In this document: positions 1-12,212 of the stretch, piece after piece
How the letters are laid out: every line of letters starts with the position of its first letter
Position numbering within the stretch: position 1 is the first letter of the stretch
NCBI RefSeq assembly: GCF_004327335.1
Contig: NZ_QJUO01000021.1
Location: 1-64,000, forward strand
DNA: 64,000 bases
Direction: 5' to 3'
Origin: Stutzerimonas kirkiae
Lineage (GTDB): Bacteria; Pseudomonadota; Gammaproteobacteria; Pseudomonadales; Pseudomonadaceae
Notes under the pieces: model-generated
Database searches by the model: none
The model's input: only the letters and a program-made list of their open reading frames with translations
What the model was told of the DNA's origin: nothing
Program-made: the position numbers and the translations under genes

Positions 1-224
1 ACACCGGAAAACCACTCAAACCTAATGTAACTTGTTGATTTGAAAGCTGTTTTCCTTCGCTACCGCGCCGGAAGTGGTGCGCATTATAGGCCAGGCAAAT
101 CTCACGTCAAGCGCTGTTTTCGATTTTCTGGGGAATACCCACAAAGCCAGCCTGGCCCGTGCTTTCTTCAAACTCGCGGACACAACCTATACACTCCGGC
201 GAACCTCATGGAGACGGCCCGCCG
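1..224. other. Upstream region of mtaD
   Basis: No gene is supported here. The stretch is the leader of mtaD. In other pseudomonads I recall a divergent mtnA gene near this side, which would lie outside the window. A GGAG-type ribosome binding site sits at about 210-213, ahead of the mtaD ATG at 225. A possible -10 TATACA is at 188-193, but the matching -35 (TTCAAA, 167-172) is only 15 bases away, so I do not call a promoter. Confidence 0.4.
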
Positions 225-1562
225 ATGCCTACACATCCACCCGCACCGCTGGACCTGCTGCTATTCCCGACCTGGCTGGTACCCGTCGAACCCGCCGGCG
301 TCGTACTGCGCGAGCATGCGCTCGGCATCAGGGATGGCCGTATCGCCTTCATCGGCCCACGCCGAGAGGCACTGAAGCTGCAGACGACTCAGCGAATGGA
401 ACTGCCTGACACCCTGCTTGCCCCTGGCCTTATAAATGCCCACGGGCACGCAGGCATGACCCTGCTGCGCGGTATCGCGGATGACCGGCCACTGCATATA
501 TGGCTGCAGCAACATATATGGCCACTCGAGAAGCGCTGGGTCGACGAGGCCTTCGTCCGCGCCGGCACCGAGCTGGCCATTGCCGAACAATTGAAAGGCG
601 GCACGACTTGCTTCTCCAGCATGTATTTCTTCCCTGACGCCATTACCGAGCAGATACATGCGTCAGGCACGCGAGCGCAGATCGCGGTGCCCATCATGGA
701 CTTTGCGGTTCCCGGCCTCAGGGATGCCGACGAGGCCATGCGCAAGGCAGTCGCCCTCTACGACGACCTTAAGCATCACCCGCGCCTGAGCGTGTCCTTC
801 GGCCCGCATGCGCCCTACTCGGTCACGGACACGACCCTGGAGCGCCTCGGAATACTGAGCGCGGAAATGGATGTAGGCATGCAGATGCATATGCATGAAA
901 CGGCCAGGGAGGTGCTCGAAGCGGAGCATGAGAATGGCGAGCGCCCGCTGGCCCGGCTGGCTCGCCTGCAACTGCTGGGTCCGCGTTTCCAGGCCGTGCA
1001 TATGGTGCATATGAACGATGCCGACCTCGAATTACTGGTCGAACACAACTGCAGCGTCATCCACTGCCCGGAATCCAACCTCAAGCTGGCCAGCGGCTTC
1101 TGCCCCGTCGAGCGACTGTGGGAAGCAGGCGTCAATGTCGCCCTGGGCACCGATGGCGCAGCCAGCAACAATGACCTCGACATGCTCGGCGAGGCCCGCA
1201 CCGCAGCCCTGCTGGCCAAGGCCGTGGCCGACTCGGCCAGCGCCCTGAGTGCCCACCAGGCCTTGCGCATGTCGACACTCAACGGCGCGCGTGCCCTCGG
1301 GCTGGACGAGCAGGTCGGCTCCCTGGAAATCGGCAAGCTTGCCGACCTGGTGGCGTTCGATATGTCCGGCCTGGCGCAGCAACCACTCTATGAACCGGTT
1401 TCGCAGTTGATCTACTCGTCGACCCGGGACTGCGTCAAACATGTATGGGTCGCAGGCAGGCAATTAGTGGATAATCGCCAGTTGCTGCGCATGGACGAGC
1501 AGAAAATCATCGCCACCGCCCGCCAGTGGGCGGACAGGATCGCAGCAGGGCGTGCCTCATGA
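225..1562 (+). CDS. mtaD: 5-methylthioadenosine / S-adenosylhomocysteine deaminase (TRZ/ATZ amidohydrolase)
   Basis: Zinc-dependent amidohydrolase of 445 residues that deaminates methylthioadenosine (to methylthioinosine in Pseudomonas) in purine and methionine salvage. The metal site is visible: NAHGH (His73, His75), HMHETA, later HMVHM and the GTDGAASNN strand with the catalytic Asp. An upstream GTG at 159 keeps the frame open, but its 22 extra residues have no conserved content. I chose the ATG at 225, which gives [10 protein letters not shown] and follows GGAG. The next gene, ubiG, starts 73 bases downstream and is probably co-transcribed. The Pseudomonas aeruginosa equivalent is PA3170, reported as methylthioadenosine deaminase, and the same gene order is expected there. 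The exact substrate is inferred from that family. Confidence 0.88.
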   Translation: MPTHPPAPLDLLLFPTWLVPVEPAGVVLREHALGIRDGRIAFIGPRREALKLQTTQRMELPDTLLAPGLINAHGHAGMTLLRGIADDRPLHIWLQQHIWPLEKRWVDEAFVRAGTELAIAEQLKGGTTCFSSMYFFPDAITEQIHASGTRAQIAVPIMDFAVPGLRDADEAMRKAVALYDDLKHHPRLSVSFGPHAPYSVTDTTLERLGILSAEMDVGMQMHMHETAREVLEAEHENGERPLARLARLQLLGPRFQAVHMVHMNDADLELLVEHNCSVIHCPESNLKLASGFCPVERLWEAGVNVALGTDGAASNNDLDMLGEARTAALLAKAVADSASALSAHQALRMSTLNGARALGLDEQVGSLEIGKLADLVAFDMSGLAQQPLYEPVSQLIYSSTRDCVKHVWVAGRQLVDNRQLLRMDEQKIIATARQWADRIAAGRAS

Positions 1563-1635
1563 GGAAAGAGACCGTGACTCCAGCGGATCATCCTTCGCGG
1601 CACCCTGTCAAACCCGTTTTGAAATGGAACAGAGC

Positions 1636-2334
1636 ATGAGCAACGTCGATCACGCCGAAATCGCCAAATTCGAGGCACTTGCCCATCGCTGGTGGGACAA
1701 GGACAGCGAATTCAAGCCGCTGCATGAGATCAACCCATTGCGCGTCAACTGGATCGACGAGCGTAGCGGCCTGGCCGGCAAGAAGGTCCTGGATGTCGGC
1801 TGCGGAGGAGGCATCCTCAGTGAGTCCATGGCCAGGCGTGGGGCCCGGGTGACCGGCATAGACATGGGCGAAGCCCCTCTCTCGGTAGCCCGCCTGCACT
1901 TGCTGGAGTCCGGCCTGGAGGTCGACTACCGGCAGATCACGGCAGAGGACATGGCCGCCGAGGCCGCCGGGCAATTCGATGTGGTCACCTGCCTGGAAAT
2001 GCTCGAGCACGTCCCCGATCCGTCCTCGATCATCCGCGCCTGCCACGCGCTGGTGAAGCCTGGCGGCCAGGTGTTCTTCTCGACGATCAACCGCAACCTG
2101 AAAGCCTATGCGATGGCGATCATCGGTGCCGAATACCTGCTGCAACTGCTGCCCCGCGGCACCCACGACTACAAGAAATTCATCCGCCCTTCCGAACTGG
2201 GCTTCTGGTGCCGCGAGGCCGGCCTGGACGTAAAGGATATCGTCGGGCTGACCTACAACCCGTTGAGCAAGGAATACAAGTTGACCGATAACGCCGACGT
2301 CAACTACATGATCCAGACACACAAGGAGGCCTGA
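1636..2334 (+). CDS. ubiG: Ubiquinone biosynthesis O-methyltransferase
   Basis: SAM-dependent methyltransferase of 232 residues carrying out the two O-methylation steps of ubiquinone synthesis. The Rossmann SAM-binding motif I is [11 protein letters not shown] at residues 51-61, followed by the ITAEDM and [11 protein letters not shown] segments expected of UbiG. The start [20 protein letters not shown] is the characteristic family N-terminus. A longer frame opening at 1552 overlaps mtaD and lacks conserved residues. The stop TGA shares one base with the ATG of the next gene (TGATG), so translation is probably coupled to mupP. Confidence 0.95.
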   Translation: MSNVDHAEIAKFEALAHRWWDKDSEFKPLHEINPLRVNWIDERSGLAGKKVLDVGCGGGILSESMARRGARVTGIDMGEAPLSVARLHLLESGLEVDYRQITAEDMAAEAAGQFDVVTCLEMLEHVPDPSSIIRACHALVKPGGQVFFSTINRNLKAYAMAIIGAEYLLQLLPRGTHDYKKFIRPSELGFWCREAGLDVKDIVGLTYNPLSKEYKLTDNADVNYMIQTHKEA

Positions 2335-3005
2335 TGCGCCTGCGCGCCATTCTGTTCGACATGGACGGCACCCTGCTGGACACCGCCCCGGACTTCATCG
2401 CCGTCATCCAGGCCATGCGTAGCGCCCGCGGCCTGCCCCCGGTCACCGAGCAAAGCGTGCGTGACGTGGTATCCGGAGGTGCGAGGGCCATGGTGCTCGA
2501 GGCCTTCGATGTCGATCCGCTGTCCGAGCAGTTCGAAATATTGCGCCTCGAATTCCTCGCACGTTATCAAGAACACTGCGCCGTATATTCGCACCTCTAC
2601 CAAGGCATGCCGGAACTGCTGGCCGATATCGAGAAAGCCAGGCTGATCTGGGGCGTGGTGACCAACAAGCCGGTATGCTTCGCCGAGCCGATCATGCAGC
2701 GCCTGGGGCTGGCCGAACGCTCTTCCATCCTGATCTGCCCCGATCATGTCCGCCGCAGCAAGCCGGACCCGGAACCCATGCTGCTGGCCTGTGAACGGCT
2801 TGGCCTGGAACCGGCCAGCGTATTGTTCGTCGGCGATGACATGCGCGATATAGAGTCCGGGCAGGCCGCCGGGACACGCACCGCCGCCGTCCGCTACGGC
2901 TATATCCACCCGCAGGACAATCCGAACAACTGGGGCGCGGATATCGTGGTGGACAGCCCGTTCGAGTTGCGCTCGCTGCTGGATCGCGCCCTCTGCTCGT
3001 GCTGA
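2334..3005 (+). CDS. mupP: N-acetylmuramic acid 6-phosphate phosphatase (HAD family)
   Basis: HAD-superfamily phosphatase of 223 residues. Motif I is DMDGTLLDT (Asp9 nucleophile, Asp11), motif II is VVTNKP, and motifs III/IV are SKPDPEPML followed by FVGDDMRD. By position next to ubiG and by sequence it matches Pseudomonas MupP, which dephosphorylates MurNAc-6-phosphate in the anhydromuropeptide recycling route that bypasses de novo UDP-MurNAc synthesis. It is often labelled phosphoglycolate phosphatase (Gph). Start overlaps the ubiG stop by one base. The assignment to MupP rather than Gph rests on the conserved ubiG-mupP-yciK order. Confidence 0.87.
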   Translation: MRLRAILFDMDGTLLDTAPDFIAVIQAMRSARGLPPVTEQSVRDVVSGGARAMVLEAFDVDPLSEQFEILRLEFLARYQEHCAVYSHLYQGMPELLADIEKARLIWGVVTNKPVCFAEPIMQRLGLAERSSILICPDHVRRSKPDPEPMLLACERLGLEPASVLFVGDDMRDIESGQAAGTRTAAVRYGYIHPQDNPNNWGADIVVDSPFELRSLLDRALCSC

Positions 3006-3038
3006 GCTCACCCCGCCCTTCATATATAGAGGTTCATG

Positions 3039-3794
3039 ATGTTCGACTATTCTGCGCCCAACGATCTGCTCGAGGGCCGCATCATCCTGGTGACCGGTGC
3101 CGGGCGCGGGATCGGCGAGTCGGTAGCCAAGGCCTATGCCGCCCATGGCGCCACCGTACTGCTATTGGGCAAGAACGAGGAAAACCTCAACCGCGTCTAT
3201 GACGAGATCGAGGCGGCTGGCTACCCGCAGGCCGCAGTGATTCCCTTCAACCTGGAAACTGCCCTGCCCCACCAGTACGACGAACTCGCCGCCACCCTGG
3301 AAGGGGAATTCGGCAGGCTCGACGGCCTGCTGCACAATGCATCCATCATCGGCCCGCGCACACCCCTGGAACAGCTTTCCGGCGATAACTTCATGCGCGT
3401 GATGCAGGTGAACGTGAATGCCATGTTCATACTGACCAGCACGTTGCTGCCCCTGCTGAAACTCTCGGACAGTGCTTCGGTGATCTTCACCTCCAGCAGT
3501 GTCGGCCGCAAGGGGCGCGCCTACTGGGGCGCCTATGCCGTATCGAAATTCGCCACCGAAGGGTTGATGCAGGTTCTCGCCGACGAAGTGGACGATACGC
3601 TGCCCATACGCGCCAATAGCGTCAACCCCGGCGCCACACGTACCGATATGCGCGCCAAGGCCTACCCCGGCGAAAACCCGGCAAGCAACCCACACCCGGA
3701 CGAGATCACGCCGATCTACCTCTACCTGATGGGAAGGGACAGCGCAGGCGTCAATGGAAAGGCGCTTGACGCAAGAAACGGAAGCCCTCTCTGA
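3039..3794 (+). CDS. YciK-family short-chain dehydrogenase/reductase
   Basis: Classical SDR of 251 residues. The NAD(P)-binding glycine motif TGAGRGIG lies at residues 19-26, HNASI is the NNAG-like element, SSS precedes the active-site region and YAVSK is the catalytic Tyr-x3-Lys. The sequence resembles E. coli YciK, whose physiological substrate is not established. Two in-frame ATGs occur at 3036 and 3039; the second is better spaced from the GAGG at 3030-3033. It follows mupP by about 30 bases and probably belongs to the same transcript. Confidence 0.88.
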   Translation: MFDYSAPNDLLEGRIILVTGAGRGIGESVAKAYAAHGATVLLLGKNEENLNRVYDEIEAAGYPQAAVIPFNLETALPHQYDELAATLEGEFGRLDGLLHNASIIGPRTPLEQLSGDNFMRVMQVNVNAMFILTSTLLPLLKLSDSASVIFTSSSVGRKGRAYWGAYAVSKFATEGLMQVLADEVDDTLPIRANSVNPGATRTDMRAKAYPGENPASNPHPDEITPIYLYLMGRDSAGVNGKALDARNGSPL

Positions 3795-3987
3795 AAGTGC
3801 CGTTTTTCCGGCACAGCCATGCAGGCAAGAATGTCAAAACGGCAGCACCTTGCCTCATGTCTGGCGAAAAATTGCCACTTTCATCCACAAAAAATCATAA
3901 GCCAATGATTCAAAAGGATTTATAAAAACTGGCATCAAATTCGCTTAGCCCTTGTCATTCAGTGTAATCGCATCAGGGGCATTGGCC

Positions 3988-4917
3988 ATGCTGACACTCT
4001 CGTCCAAGAGCACTACCGTCAATTTCAATACGCTCCGCCCGAAGCCCTTCGGCCTGTCCCCACTCAAGCACAACCGTCATGACGCCAGGAACCTGGATGA
4101 CCTCCAGCACCTGCTGACCCAGCACCTGCAGACCAGCCTGGAAGTGGACCGTCTGTTCGGGTACTTCTTCGCGGATATCACCGGCCTCATCGCTCTCAGC
4201 GGGCTGAGCTACAGTCACGAAAAAACCGACCTGCACCTGCAACTCGGCTCGACGGCAGCCAATAGCTGCACGTTCCCGCTGATCCATGAATTCGAATCGC
4301 TTGGAATATTGACGCTGTACCAGGAGCAGCCTTTTACCCTGCAAAAGCAGATGCTGCTGGAAAACCTGGTCGATACGCTGCGCTTTCCATTGCGTAACGC
4401 GCTGCTTTATCGCAGCGCCGTCCAGGCATCTCTGAAAGACCCACTGACGGGTACAGGCAACAGGGCGGCCCTGCAGCAGAGCATACAGCGTGAAACGGAA
4501 CTGGCCCGCCGTTACGGCCAGCCGCTGTCACTGATCATGCTGGACATGGATCACTTCAAGCGACTCAACGACGAGCATGGCCACGATGCCGGCGACCAGG
4601 CCCTGAAAAGCGTGGCCAGGCTGCTCAAGGCGCAGTTGCGCAACGTCGACATGGTCTTTCGTTTCGGTGGCGAAGAGTTCCTCCTGCTGCTCGCCAATAC
4701 CCCCGCCAGCGCAGCCGTACAAGTCGGTGAACGGGTCCGCCGGGCAATAGAAACCACCCCGCTGGAGCTGCGTTCGACGAGCGTCCGGCTATCCGCCAGC
4801 CTTGGCTGCGCGGTCTACCGCCCCGGCGAATCGAGCGATGCCCTGCTGCAACGGGCCGATGCCGCGCTGTACCGCGCCAAGCAGGCGGGACGCAACCAGA
4901 TGCAACTGGCCGTCTGA
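3988..4917 (+). CDS. Diguanylate cyclase (GGDEF domain)
   Basis: Soluble protein of 309 residues. The C-terminal half is a GGDEF domain: DPLTGTGNR opens it, LDMDHFKRLND is the metal/nucleotide segment, and the active-site motif is GGEEF at residues 227-231. The inhibitory I-site RxxD (RNVD) lies five residues before it, so product feedback is expected. The N-terminal ~140 residues look like a degenerate GAF-type sensor. I chose the ATG at 3988 behind AGGGG rather than a TTG at 3952. The P. aeruginosa counterpart near yciK is PA3177. The signal sensed is unknown. The 193-bp gap before it contains a small hairpin at 3797-3814 without a T tract. Confidence 0.88.
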   Translation: MLTLSSKSTTVNFNTLRPKPFGLSPLKHNRHDARNLDDLQHLLTQHLQTSLEVDRLFGYFFADITGLIALSGLSYSHEKTDLHLQLGSTAANSCTFPLIHEFESLGILTLYQEQPFTLQKQMLLENLVDTLRFPLRNALLYRSAVQASLKDPLTGTGNRAALQQSIQRETELARRYGQPLSLIMLDMDHFKRLNDEHGHDAGDQALKSVARLLKAQLRNVDMVFRFGGEEFLLLLANTPASAAVQVGERVRRAIETTPLELRSTSVRLSASLGCAVYRPGESSDALLQRADAALYRAKQAGRNQMQLAV

Positions 4918-4920
4918 ACA

Positions 4921-6513
4921 TCAATCGCCGCCATGCCGTGCCGGCCATAGCAGAGTGAAGCGGGCGCCGCCCAGGTCCGCCCGCCCTACCTGTACACGAC
5001 CGCCATGCCAGTAGATCACCCGGCGCACGATGGACAGCCCCAGGCCATGCCCGCCGGAGTCCCGTGTACGGCTGTCATCCAGCCGTAAGAAGGGCGTGAA
5101 GATCTTTTCCTGGTCAGCTTCCGGCACACCCGGGCCATCGTCTTCCACTTCCAGGCCCGCCCGGCCATCCTCATGAAAGAAACGCACCTGCACACGGGAC
5201 TTGGCGTGGCGCATAGCGTTGCTCACCAGATTGATCAGGGCGCGGCGCAAATAACGTGGTTCCGCGTCGACCATCGCCTCTGCGTGACAGGGGCCGCGCA
5301 GCAGCTCGACCTCCGGGCGCAATGGCGCCAGTTCGGCAATGACCTGATCGATCAGCGCATCGAGCGCGACAGGCGTGAAATTCAGCGAAGGCGCACCTTT
5401 ACCCAGGCGTATGTAGACCAGCATCTCGTCGAGCAACTGGTCGAGCTCCTCCAGGTCGGTATCCATGCCTTGCAGGTAACGGGCCCTGGCCTCGTCAGAC
5501 GCCGCCTCGCAGCTCATTTCCAGACCGAAACGCAAGCGCGCGACCGGTGTACGCAACTCATGCGCCACAGCGCTGACCATTTCCCCCTGGATCGCCAGCA
5601 GACGCTGGAGGCGCCCTGCCATATGGTTGAAAGCCGCGGAAAGACGGCCGACCGAGTCGCTGCCGGAGTCCGGCACTCGGACATCCAACTGGCCACCGGC
5701 AATATGACTGGCCGCCTGCTCCAGCTCGAGCAGACGGCGCTCGAGCGGCCGCACCAGCAGATAGAGTGTCAGGCCGATCAGCGTCAGCCCCAGGGCCGCG
5801 ATCAGCAACAACAACTGCGGGGGATAGAGGCTCATCCGATAAAGCGGACCGAGTTGCAGCACCCAGGTAGACCCGGGGACGATATCCAGCACCCGCAACG
5901 CCTCACCGTGGCCATCCTGCAGGACCAGCGTATCGCCCTCATCGAGATGCTGCCGCTGCTCCCGATCCAGGTTCACGGCCTCGATGGCGAGCAGGCGCAT
6001 ATCGAAGCCGAACTGCAACCGCCTGGCGAGTTCCGCCAACCGCTCCGGCTGCTCATCCGCCGGGTAGCGGACCAGCCCGGCGACCAGCAGATGGCTGGTC
6101 ATCCGCGCCAGTTGCTCGCCTATCTGCTCCATTTCACCCTCCAGCAGCAGGCGTTCATCGGCACTGACCAGGCTGTACAAGGTGAACGACCCTGGACGTA
6201 CCTGCCGGACCAGTACCTGGTCGCGCAGCAGGCGACTCTCCAGCCGGGGTTCGAGGTGAGCGTCCCTGAATGTGCGCACGCGCAGCACCGCGCCCAGCTC
6301 ACGCCCCCAATCACTGGTGGCCTGCCGCCGCTGCACGATCGTCATATCCTGCAGCGCTTGCGCCATCATCCTGAAGGTGCCCCCGGCCATGGCTTCGCGA
6401 TGCCGATCGACGCGCTCCTCGTTGAGCCAGTGCAGGCTGCCGGCCCCCAGCAGCCCCACCAATACCAGGACGGCGAGCGTGCCTCCATAGATGCGCAGGA
6501 AGATCGAGTTCAC
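4921..6513 (-). CDS. Sensor histidine kinase (RstB-like)
   Basis: Membrane histidine kinase of 530 residues. TM1 is at about 9-28, followed by a ~200-residue periplasmic region and TM2 at about 233-254. HAMP follows, then HisKA with the phosphoacceptor in AVAHELRTP (His318). The HATPase domain shows INLVSNAMRH (N box), VEDDGPGVP (G1), TPFLRLDDS (F) and GGHGLGLSIV (G2). Its start overlaps the stop of the response regulator by four bases (ATGA), so the two are translationally coupled. The pair is transcribed divergently from nrdA, as in P. aeruginosa PA1157-PA1158. The signal is not known; RstB similarity is from memory. Confidence 0.9.
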   Translation of the reverse strand: MNSIFLRIYGGTLAVLVLVGLLGAGSLHWLNEERVDRHREAMAGGTFRMMAQALQDMTIVQRRQATSDWGRELGAVLRVRTFRDAHLEPRLESRLLRDQVLVRQVRPGSFTLYSLVSADERLLLEGEMEQIGEQLARMTSHLLVAGLVRYPADEQPERLAELARRLQFGFDMRLLAIEAVNLDREQRQHLDEGDTLVLQDGHGEALRVLDIVPGSTWVLQLGPLYRMSLYPPQLLLLIAALGLTLIGLTLYLLVRPLERRLLELEQAASHIAGGQLDVRVPDSGSDSVGRLSAAFNHMAGRLQRLLAIQGEMVSAVAHELRTPVARLRFGLEMSCEAASDEARARYLQGMDTDLEELDQLLDEMLVYIRLGKGAPSLNFTPVALDALIDQVIAELAPLRPEVELLRGPCHAEAMVDAEPRYLRRALINLVSNAMRHAKSRVQVRFFHEDGRAGLEVEDDGPGVPEADQEKIFTPFLRLDDSRTRDSGGHGLGLSIVRRVIYWHGGRVQVGRADLGGARFTLLWPARHGGD

Positions 6514-7211
6514 AGGGCCTCGGCAGCCGCCGCGACAAACAGGTAGCCCTTGCCGCGTACAGTCTTGATCAACCTGGGGTGTTCGGGATCATCGCCGATC
6601 TTGGGGCGAATGCGCGAAATACGCACATCAATGGAGCGGTCCTGGCCGTCATACTCGATACCGCGCAACTGGGCGAATATCTCCTCGCGCGAGAGCACCC
6701 GCCCCGCATTGGACACCAGCAGCCACAACAGATCGAATTCGGCGCCGGTCAGCTCGATCGTATCGCCATTCAGGCTGGCCTCCCGTAGCCTGCTGTCCAC
6801 GGCCAGGGGGCCGAACCGCAGGCACTGCGGCAGCGTATCATCCAGCCTCCGCAGCAAAGCCCGGATGCGCGCCAGCAGCACTCGCGGACGTACGGGCTTG
6901 CAGACATAGTCATCGGCACCGCTTTCCAGCCCAATCACCTGATCCTCGTCGTCGGCACGGGCCGTCAGCATAAGAATCGGCCCCTGATAATGCTCACGCA
7001 CCCGACGACAGACGGAGATGCCATCAAGACCCGGCAGCATCAGGTCGAGGACGACAAGGTCCGGGCGCTCCCTGGTGATCCGCTCGACAGCCTGCCCGCC
7101 ATCGACCTCGATCGACGCAGAGAAGCCATTACCCCTCAGGTATTCCCGGGTCAGGGCAGCCAACCGCCGATCATCCTCGACGATGAGCACTTTCCACTTC
7201 TCCTGCTCCAT
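6510..7211 (-). CDS. OmpR-family response regulator (RstA-like)
   Basis: Response regulator of 233 residues. The receiver domain has the acidic pair Glu12/Asp13, phosphoacceptor Asp56 in LVVLDLMLPG, and the conserved Lys in VCKPVRP. The C-terminal winged helix contains SREEIFAQLRG and DRSIDVRISRIRPKI, as in OmpR/PhoB types. I placed the start at MEQEKWKVLIVEDD (7211), preceded by AGAGG; upstream in-frame Mets add unconserved sequence. First gene of a two-gene operon with the histidine kinase. A 16-bp NrdR-type box lies 118 bases upstream of its start, which raises the possibility of shared control with nrdAB. Confidence 0.9.
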   Translation of the reverse strand: MEQEKWKVLIVEDDRRLAALTREYLRGNGFSASIEVDGGQAVERITRERPDLVVLDLMLPGLDGISVCRRVREHYQGPILMLTARADDEDQVIGLESGADDYVCKPVRPRVLLARIRALLRRLDDTLPQCLRFGPLAVDSRLREASLNGDTIELTGAEFDLLWLLVSNAGRVLSREEIFAQLRGIEYDGQDRSIDVRISRIRPKIGDDPEHPRLIKTVRGKGYLFVAAAAEAL

Positions 7212-7328
7212 TGCGCGCCTCTCTATGCCGGCCATGCCCGATATCCGCATGCGAACACCTGCATGCGACCGCAGCATTGTCGCCCATGCCGCCCCCCGGC
7301 CGCGACTGTCGATACCCCATGAACGCAA

Positions 7329-7344
7329 ACACAACATATAGTGT
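7329..7344. promoter_or_regulatory. NrdR-type box near the response regulator promoter
   Basis: ACACAACATATAGTGT matches the NrdR consensus acaCwAtATaTwGtgt at 15 of 16 positions. It lies 118 bases upstream of the response regulator start and 588 upstream of nrdA. It is nearly the reverse complement of the box at 7744-7759 (one difference), including flanking bases. Confidence 0.7.
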
Positions 7345-7472
7345 TTTGCCATCATGGCGAAAAACCCTTTCCACTACCCTGAATCCGCTCGATCCCGATC
7401 ATGCCCGGCAAAGCCCGAGGTAACGCGGCCTGTACTGCGCCGGGGAGAAAAAACCCACAATCGGCCCACAAC

Positions 7473-7492
7473 TTATCCATAACTTATCCACA
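7473..7492 (+). promoter_or_regulatory. Tandem DnaA boxes upstream of nrdA
   Basis: TTATCCATA at 7473-7481 and a perfect consensus TTATCCACA at 7484-7492 are in direct orientation, 11 bases apart. The nrdAB promoter of E. coli is known to bind DnaA, so these probably couple RNR expression to replication. They lie about 440 bases upstream of the nrdA start, which is far for a simple proximal activator site. Confidence 0.65.
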
Positions 7493-7550
7493 GGCGGACG
7501 CCTTGCATTCCCTCTCCCGAGCCACTATTGTGTCGCGCCGCGAGCCAAAG

Positions 7551-7566
7551 ACCCCATATATGGGGT
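7551..7566. promoter_or_regulatory. Perfect 16-bp palindrome in the nrdA upstream region
   Basis: ACCCCATATATGGGGT is a perfect inverted repeat. It matches the NrdR consensus at the central AtATaT and at the outer AC/GT, with mismatches symmetrically placed (12 of 16). It could be a diverged NrdR operator or the site of another dimeric regulator. I cannot assign a protein to it. Confidence 0.45.
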
Positions 7567-7743
7567 GTAAAGCAGACAAGAGACACAATTGGCAAGTAGC
7601 AGCCGGGAAATTTTCAGCCATGCGCAAGCCGGCACCTGCAGACCTCGCATTCCCCGGGCCGGCAAGGCCCATTGAGCACGCCCGACTGTCGCAACGACTT
7701 TGCGAAACTCTTCGTCGCCAGTAGTGTCACAGAAAAATCAAAA

Positions 7744-7759
7744 ACACTAGATGTTGTGT
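7744..7759. promoter_or_regulatory. NrdR-type box upstream of nrdA
   Basis: ACACTAGATGTTGTGT matches the NrdR consensus at 14 of 16 positions and lies 173 bases upstream of the nrdA start. It is the natural operator for repression of class Ia ribonucleotide reductase when dATP is abundant. Confidence 0.75.
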
Positions 7760-7931
7760 TTTGCGTCTGATTGGCTATTCTTCCAGACAATCATTTCGAA
7801 CCTTGCCAAGGTTCGGAAACAGGCCGTTTTGCAGTACCGGTTCAAGGTTCCTCTCCCCTCGCCGCGCCAGAGCGGCGGGCCAGAGAGGTCTCCGCCAGAC
7901 AGATAGATCAACGAGAGCATTCGGAGCCCCC

Positions 7932-10814
<2,883 letters not shown>

Positions 10815-10815
10815 A

Positions 10816-10932
10816 GCAGCGGCAAGCCGCAAGCTGGCCGTGATTGCCTGACGTGCCGCGAAAAGCGGGCAGAACATCACTGCTCGCTGCCAATCATCCC
10901 TCTTGCAGCTTGAAGCTTGCCGCTTGAAGCTG
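10816..10932. repeat. Intergenic AAGCTTGCAGCTT-type inverted repeat between nrdA and nrdB
   Basis: The gap holds a low-complexity inverted repeat built from GCAAGCCGCAAGCTG on one side and CAGCTTGAAGCTTGCCGC on the other. Related copies lie at 23921-24009, 25372-25451 and 39750-39826, and a short one near 38912-38936. The element lies within the nrdAB transcript, so it may affect mRNA processing between the two subunits. Confidence 0.6.
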
Positions 10933-10953
10933 CTCCTGAAAGGAGCCCCCACC

Positions 10954-12195
10954 ATGCTGAGCTGGGACGAATTCGACAAAGACGAAGAAACCGTTGCGGT
11001 CGCTGCCAAGGCGCAGCCCACCGCCACAGAAACCGAACGGCACGACGAACAGGCTGCCGGCTCCGTGCAGGAAGCCCGCGCTGTCGCCGCCGATGACTCG
11101 GACGCCGTGGCCCGCGCCAAGGCCGCACTGAACGAGCTGGATATCCAGGAAGGCCTGGACGAGCTGGAGGGCGAGTCCGCCCGCGTGCAGGTCGGCGACA
11201 AGCAGATGATCAACGCCCGCGCCGACCTCAACCAACTGGTGCCCTTCAAGTACGAATGGGCCTGGCAGAAGTACCTGGACGGCTGCGCCAACCACTGGAT
11301 GCCGCAGGAAGTGAACATGACGGCGGACATCGCGCTGTGGAAGAGCGCCGATGGCCTGACCGAGGACGAGCGCCGCATCGTCAAGCGCAACCTCGGCTTC
11401 TTCTCCACCGCCGACTCGCTGGTGGCCAACAACCTGGTGCTGGCGGTCTACCGCCTGATCACCAACCCCGAGTGCCGCCAGTACATCCTGCGCCAGGCCT
11501 TCGAGGAAGCCATCCACACCCACGCCTACCAGTACTGCATCGAATCGCTGGGCATGGACGAAGGCGAGATCTTCAACATGTACCACGAGATCCCCAGCGT
11601 CGCGAAAAAAGCCTCCTGGGGCCTCAAGTACACCCGCTCCATCTCCGACCCCAAGTTCGAGACCGGCACGCCCGACACCGACCGCCAGTTCCTGCGCAAC
11701 CTGATCGCCTACTACTGCGTACTGGAGGGCATCTTCTTCTATTGCGGTTTCACCCAGATCCTCTCCATGGGCCGCCGCAACAAGATGACCGGCACCGCCG
11801 AGCAGTTCCAGTACATCCTGCGCGACGAATCCATGCACTTGAACTTCGGCATCGACATGATCAACCAGATCAAGATCGAGAACCCGCACCTGTGGGATGC
11901 GCAGATGAAGGACGACGCCACGCAGATGATCCTGCAGGGCACCCAGCTGGAAATCGAATACGCTCGCGACACCATGCCCCGTGGCGTACTGGGCATGAAC
12001 GCATCGATGATGGAGGACTACCTCAAGTTCATCGCCAACCGCCGCCTGACGCAGATCGGCCTCAAGGAAGAATACCCGGGCACCACCAACCCCTTCCCGT
12101 GGATGAGCGAGATCATGGACCTGAAGAAGGAAAAGAACTTCTTCGAGACCCGTGTGATCGAGTACCAGACCGGCGGGGCGTTGAGCTGGGATTGA
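10954..12195 (+). CDS. nrdB: Class Ia ribonucleoside-diphosphate reductase, beta subunit
   Basis: Radical-generating subunit of 413 residues. The di-iron ligands lie in helices containing [13 protein letters not shown] and [13 protein letters not shown], and [12 protein letters not shown] is the segment between them. The N-terminus [12 protein letters not shown] carries an acidic, Ala/Thr-rich extension of about 60 residues that is usual for pseudomonad NrdB. The start at 10954 follows AAAGGAG at 10939-10945. A strong hairpin terminator follows at 12213-12237. Confidence 0.96.
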   Translation: MLSWDEFDKDEETVAVAAKAQPTATETERHDEQAAGSVQEARAVAADDSDAVARAKAALNELDIQEGLDELEGESARVQVGDKQMINARADLNQLVPFKYEWAWQKYLDGCANHWMPQEVNMTADIALWKSADGLTEDERRIVKRNLGFFSTADSLVANNLVLAVYRLITNPECRQYILRQAFEEAIHTHAYQYCIESLGMDEGEIFNMYHEIPSVAKKASWGLKYTRSISDPKFETGTPDTDRQFLRNLIAYYCVLEGIFFYCGFTQILSMGRRNKMTGTAEQFQYILRDESMHLNFGIDMINQIKIENPHLWDAQMKDDATQMILQGTQLEIEYARDTMPRGVLGMNASMMEDYLKFIANRRLTQIGLKEEYPGTTNPFPWMSEIMDLKKEKNFFETRVIEYQTGGALSWD

Positions 12196-12212
12196 CCGGA
12201 AATCACGACAGG

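Larger units (their letters stand above)
7212..7931. other. 720-bp divergent regulatory region between the response regulator and nrdA
   Basis: No credible gene lies here. The region holds two NrdR-type boxes at its two ends in opposite orientation (7329-7344 and 7744-7759), tandem DnaA boxes (7473-7492), a perfect 16-bp palindrome (7551-7566), and the ribosome binding site GGAG at 7923-7926 for nrdA. A right half of a further NrdR-like box (TAGTGT, 7722-7727) lies 32 bases, centre to centre, upstream of the good nrdA-proximal box. That spacing is typical for NrdR pairs, but its left half is poor. Confidence 0.75.

Noticed and set aside
40-110. Structured-looking GC-rich segment near the left edge considered as a tRNA or small RNA
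   Set aside because: No tRNA arms or anticodon loop can be folded, and no terminator follows.
3797-3814. Hairpin GTGCCG / CGGCAC after the SDR gene
   Set aside because: The T run is in the loop, not after the stem, so it is not an intrinsic terminator.
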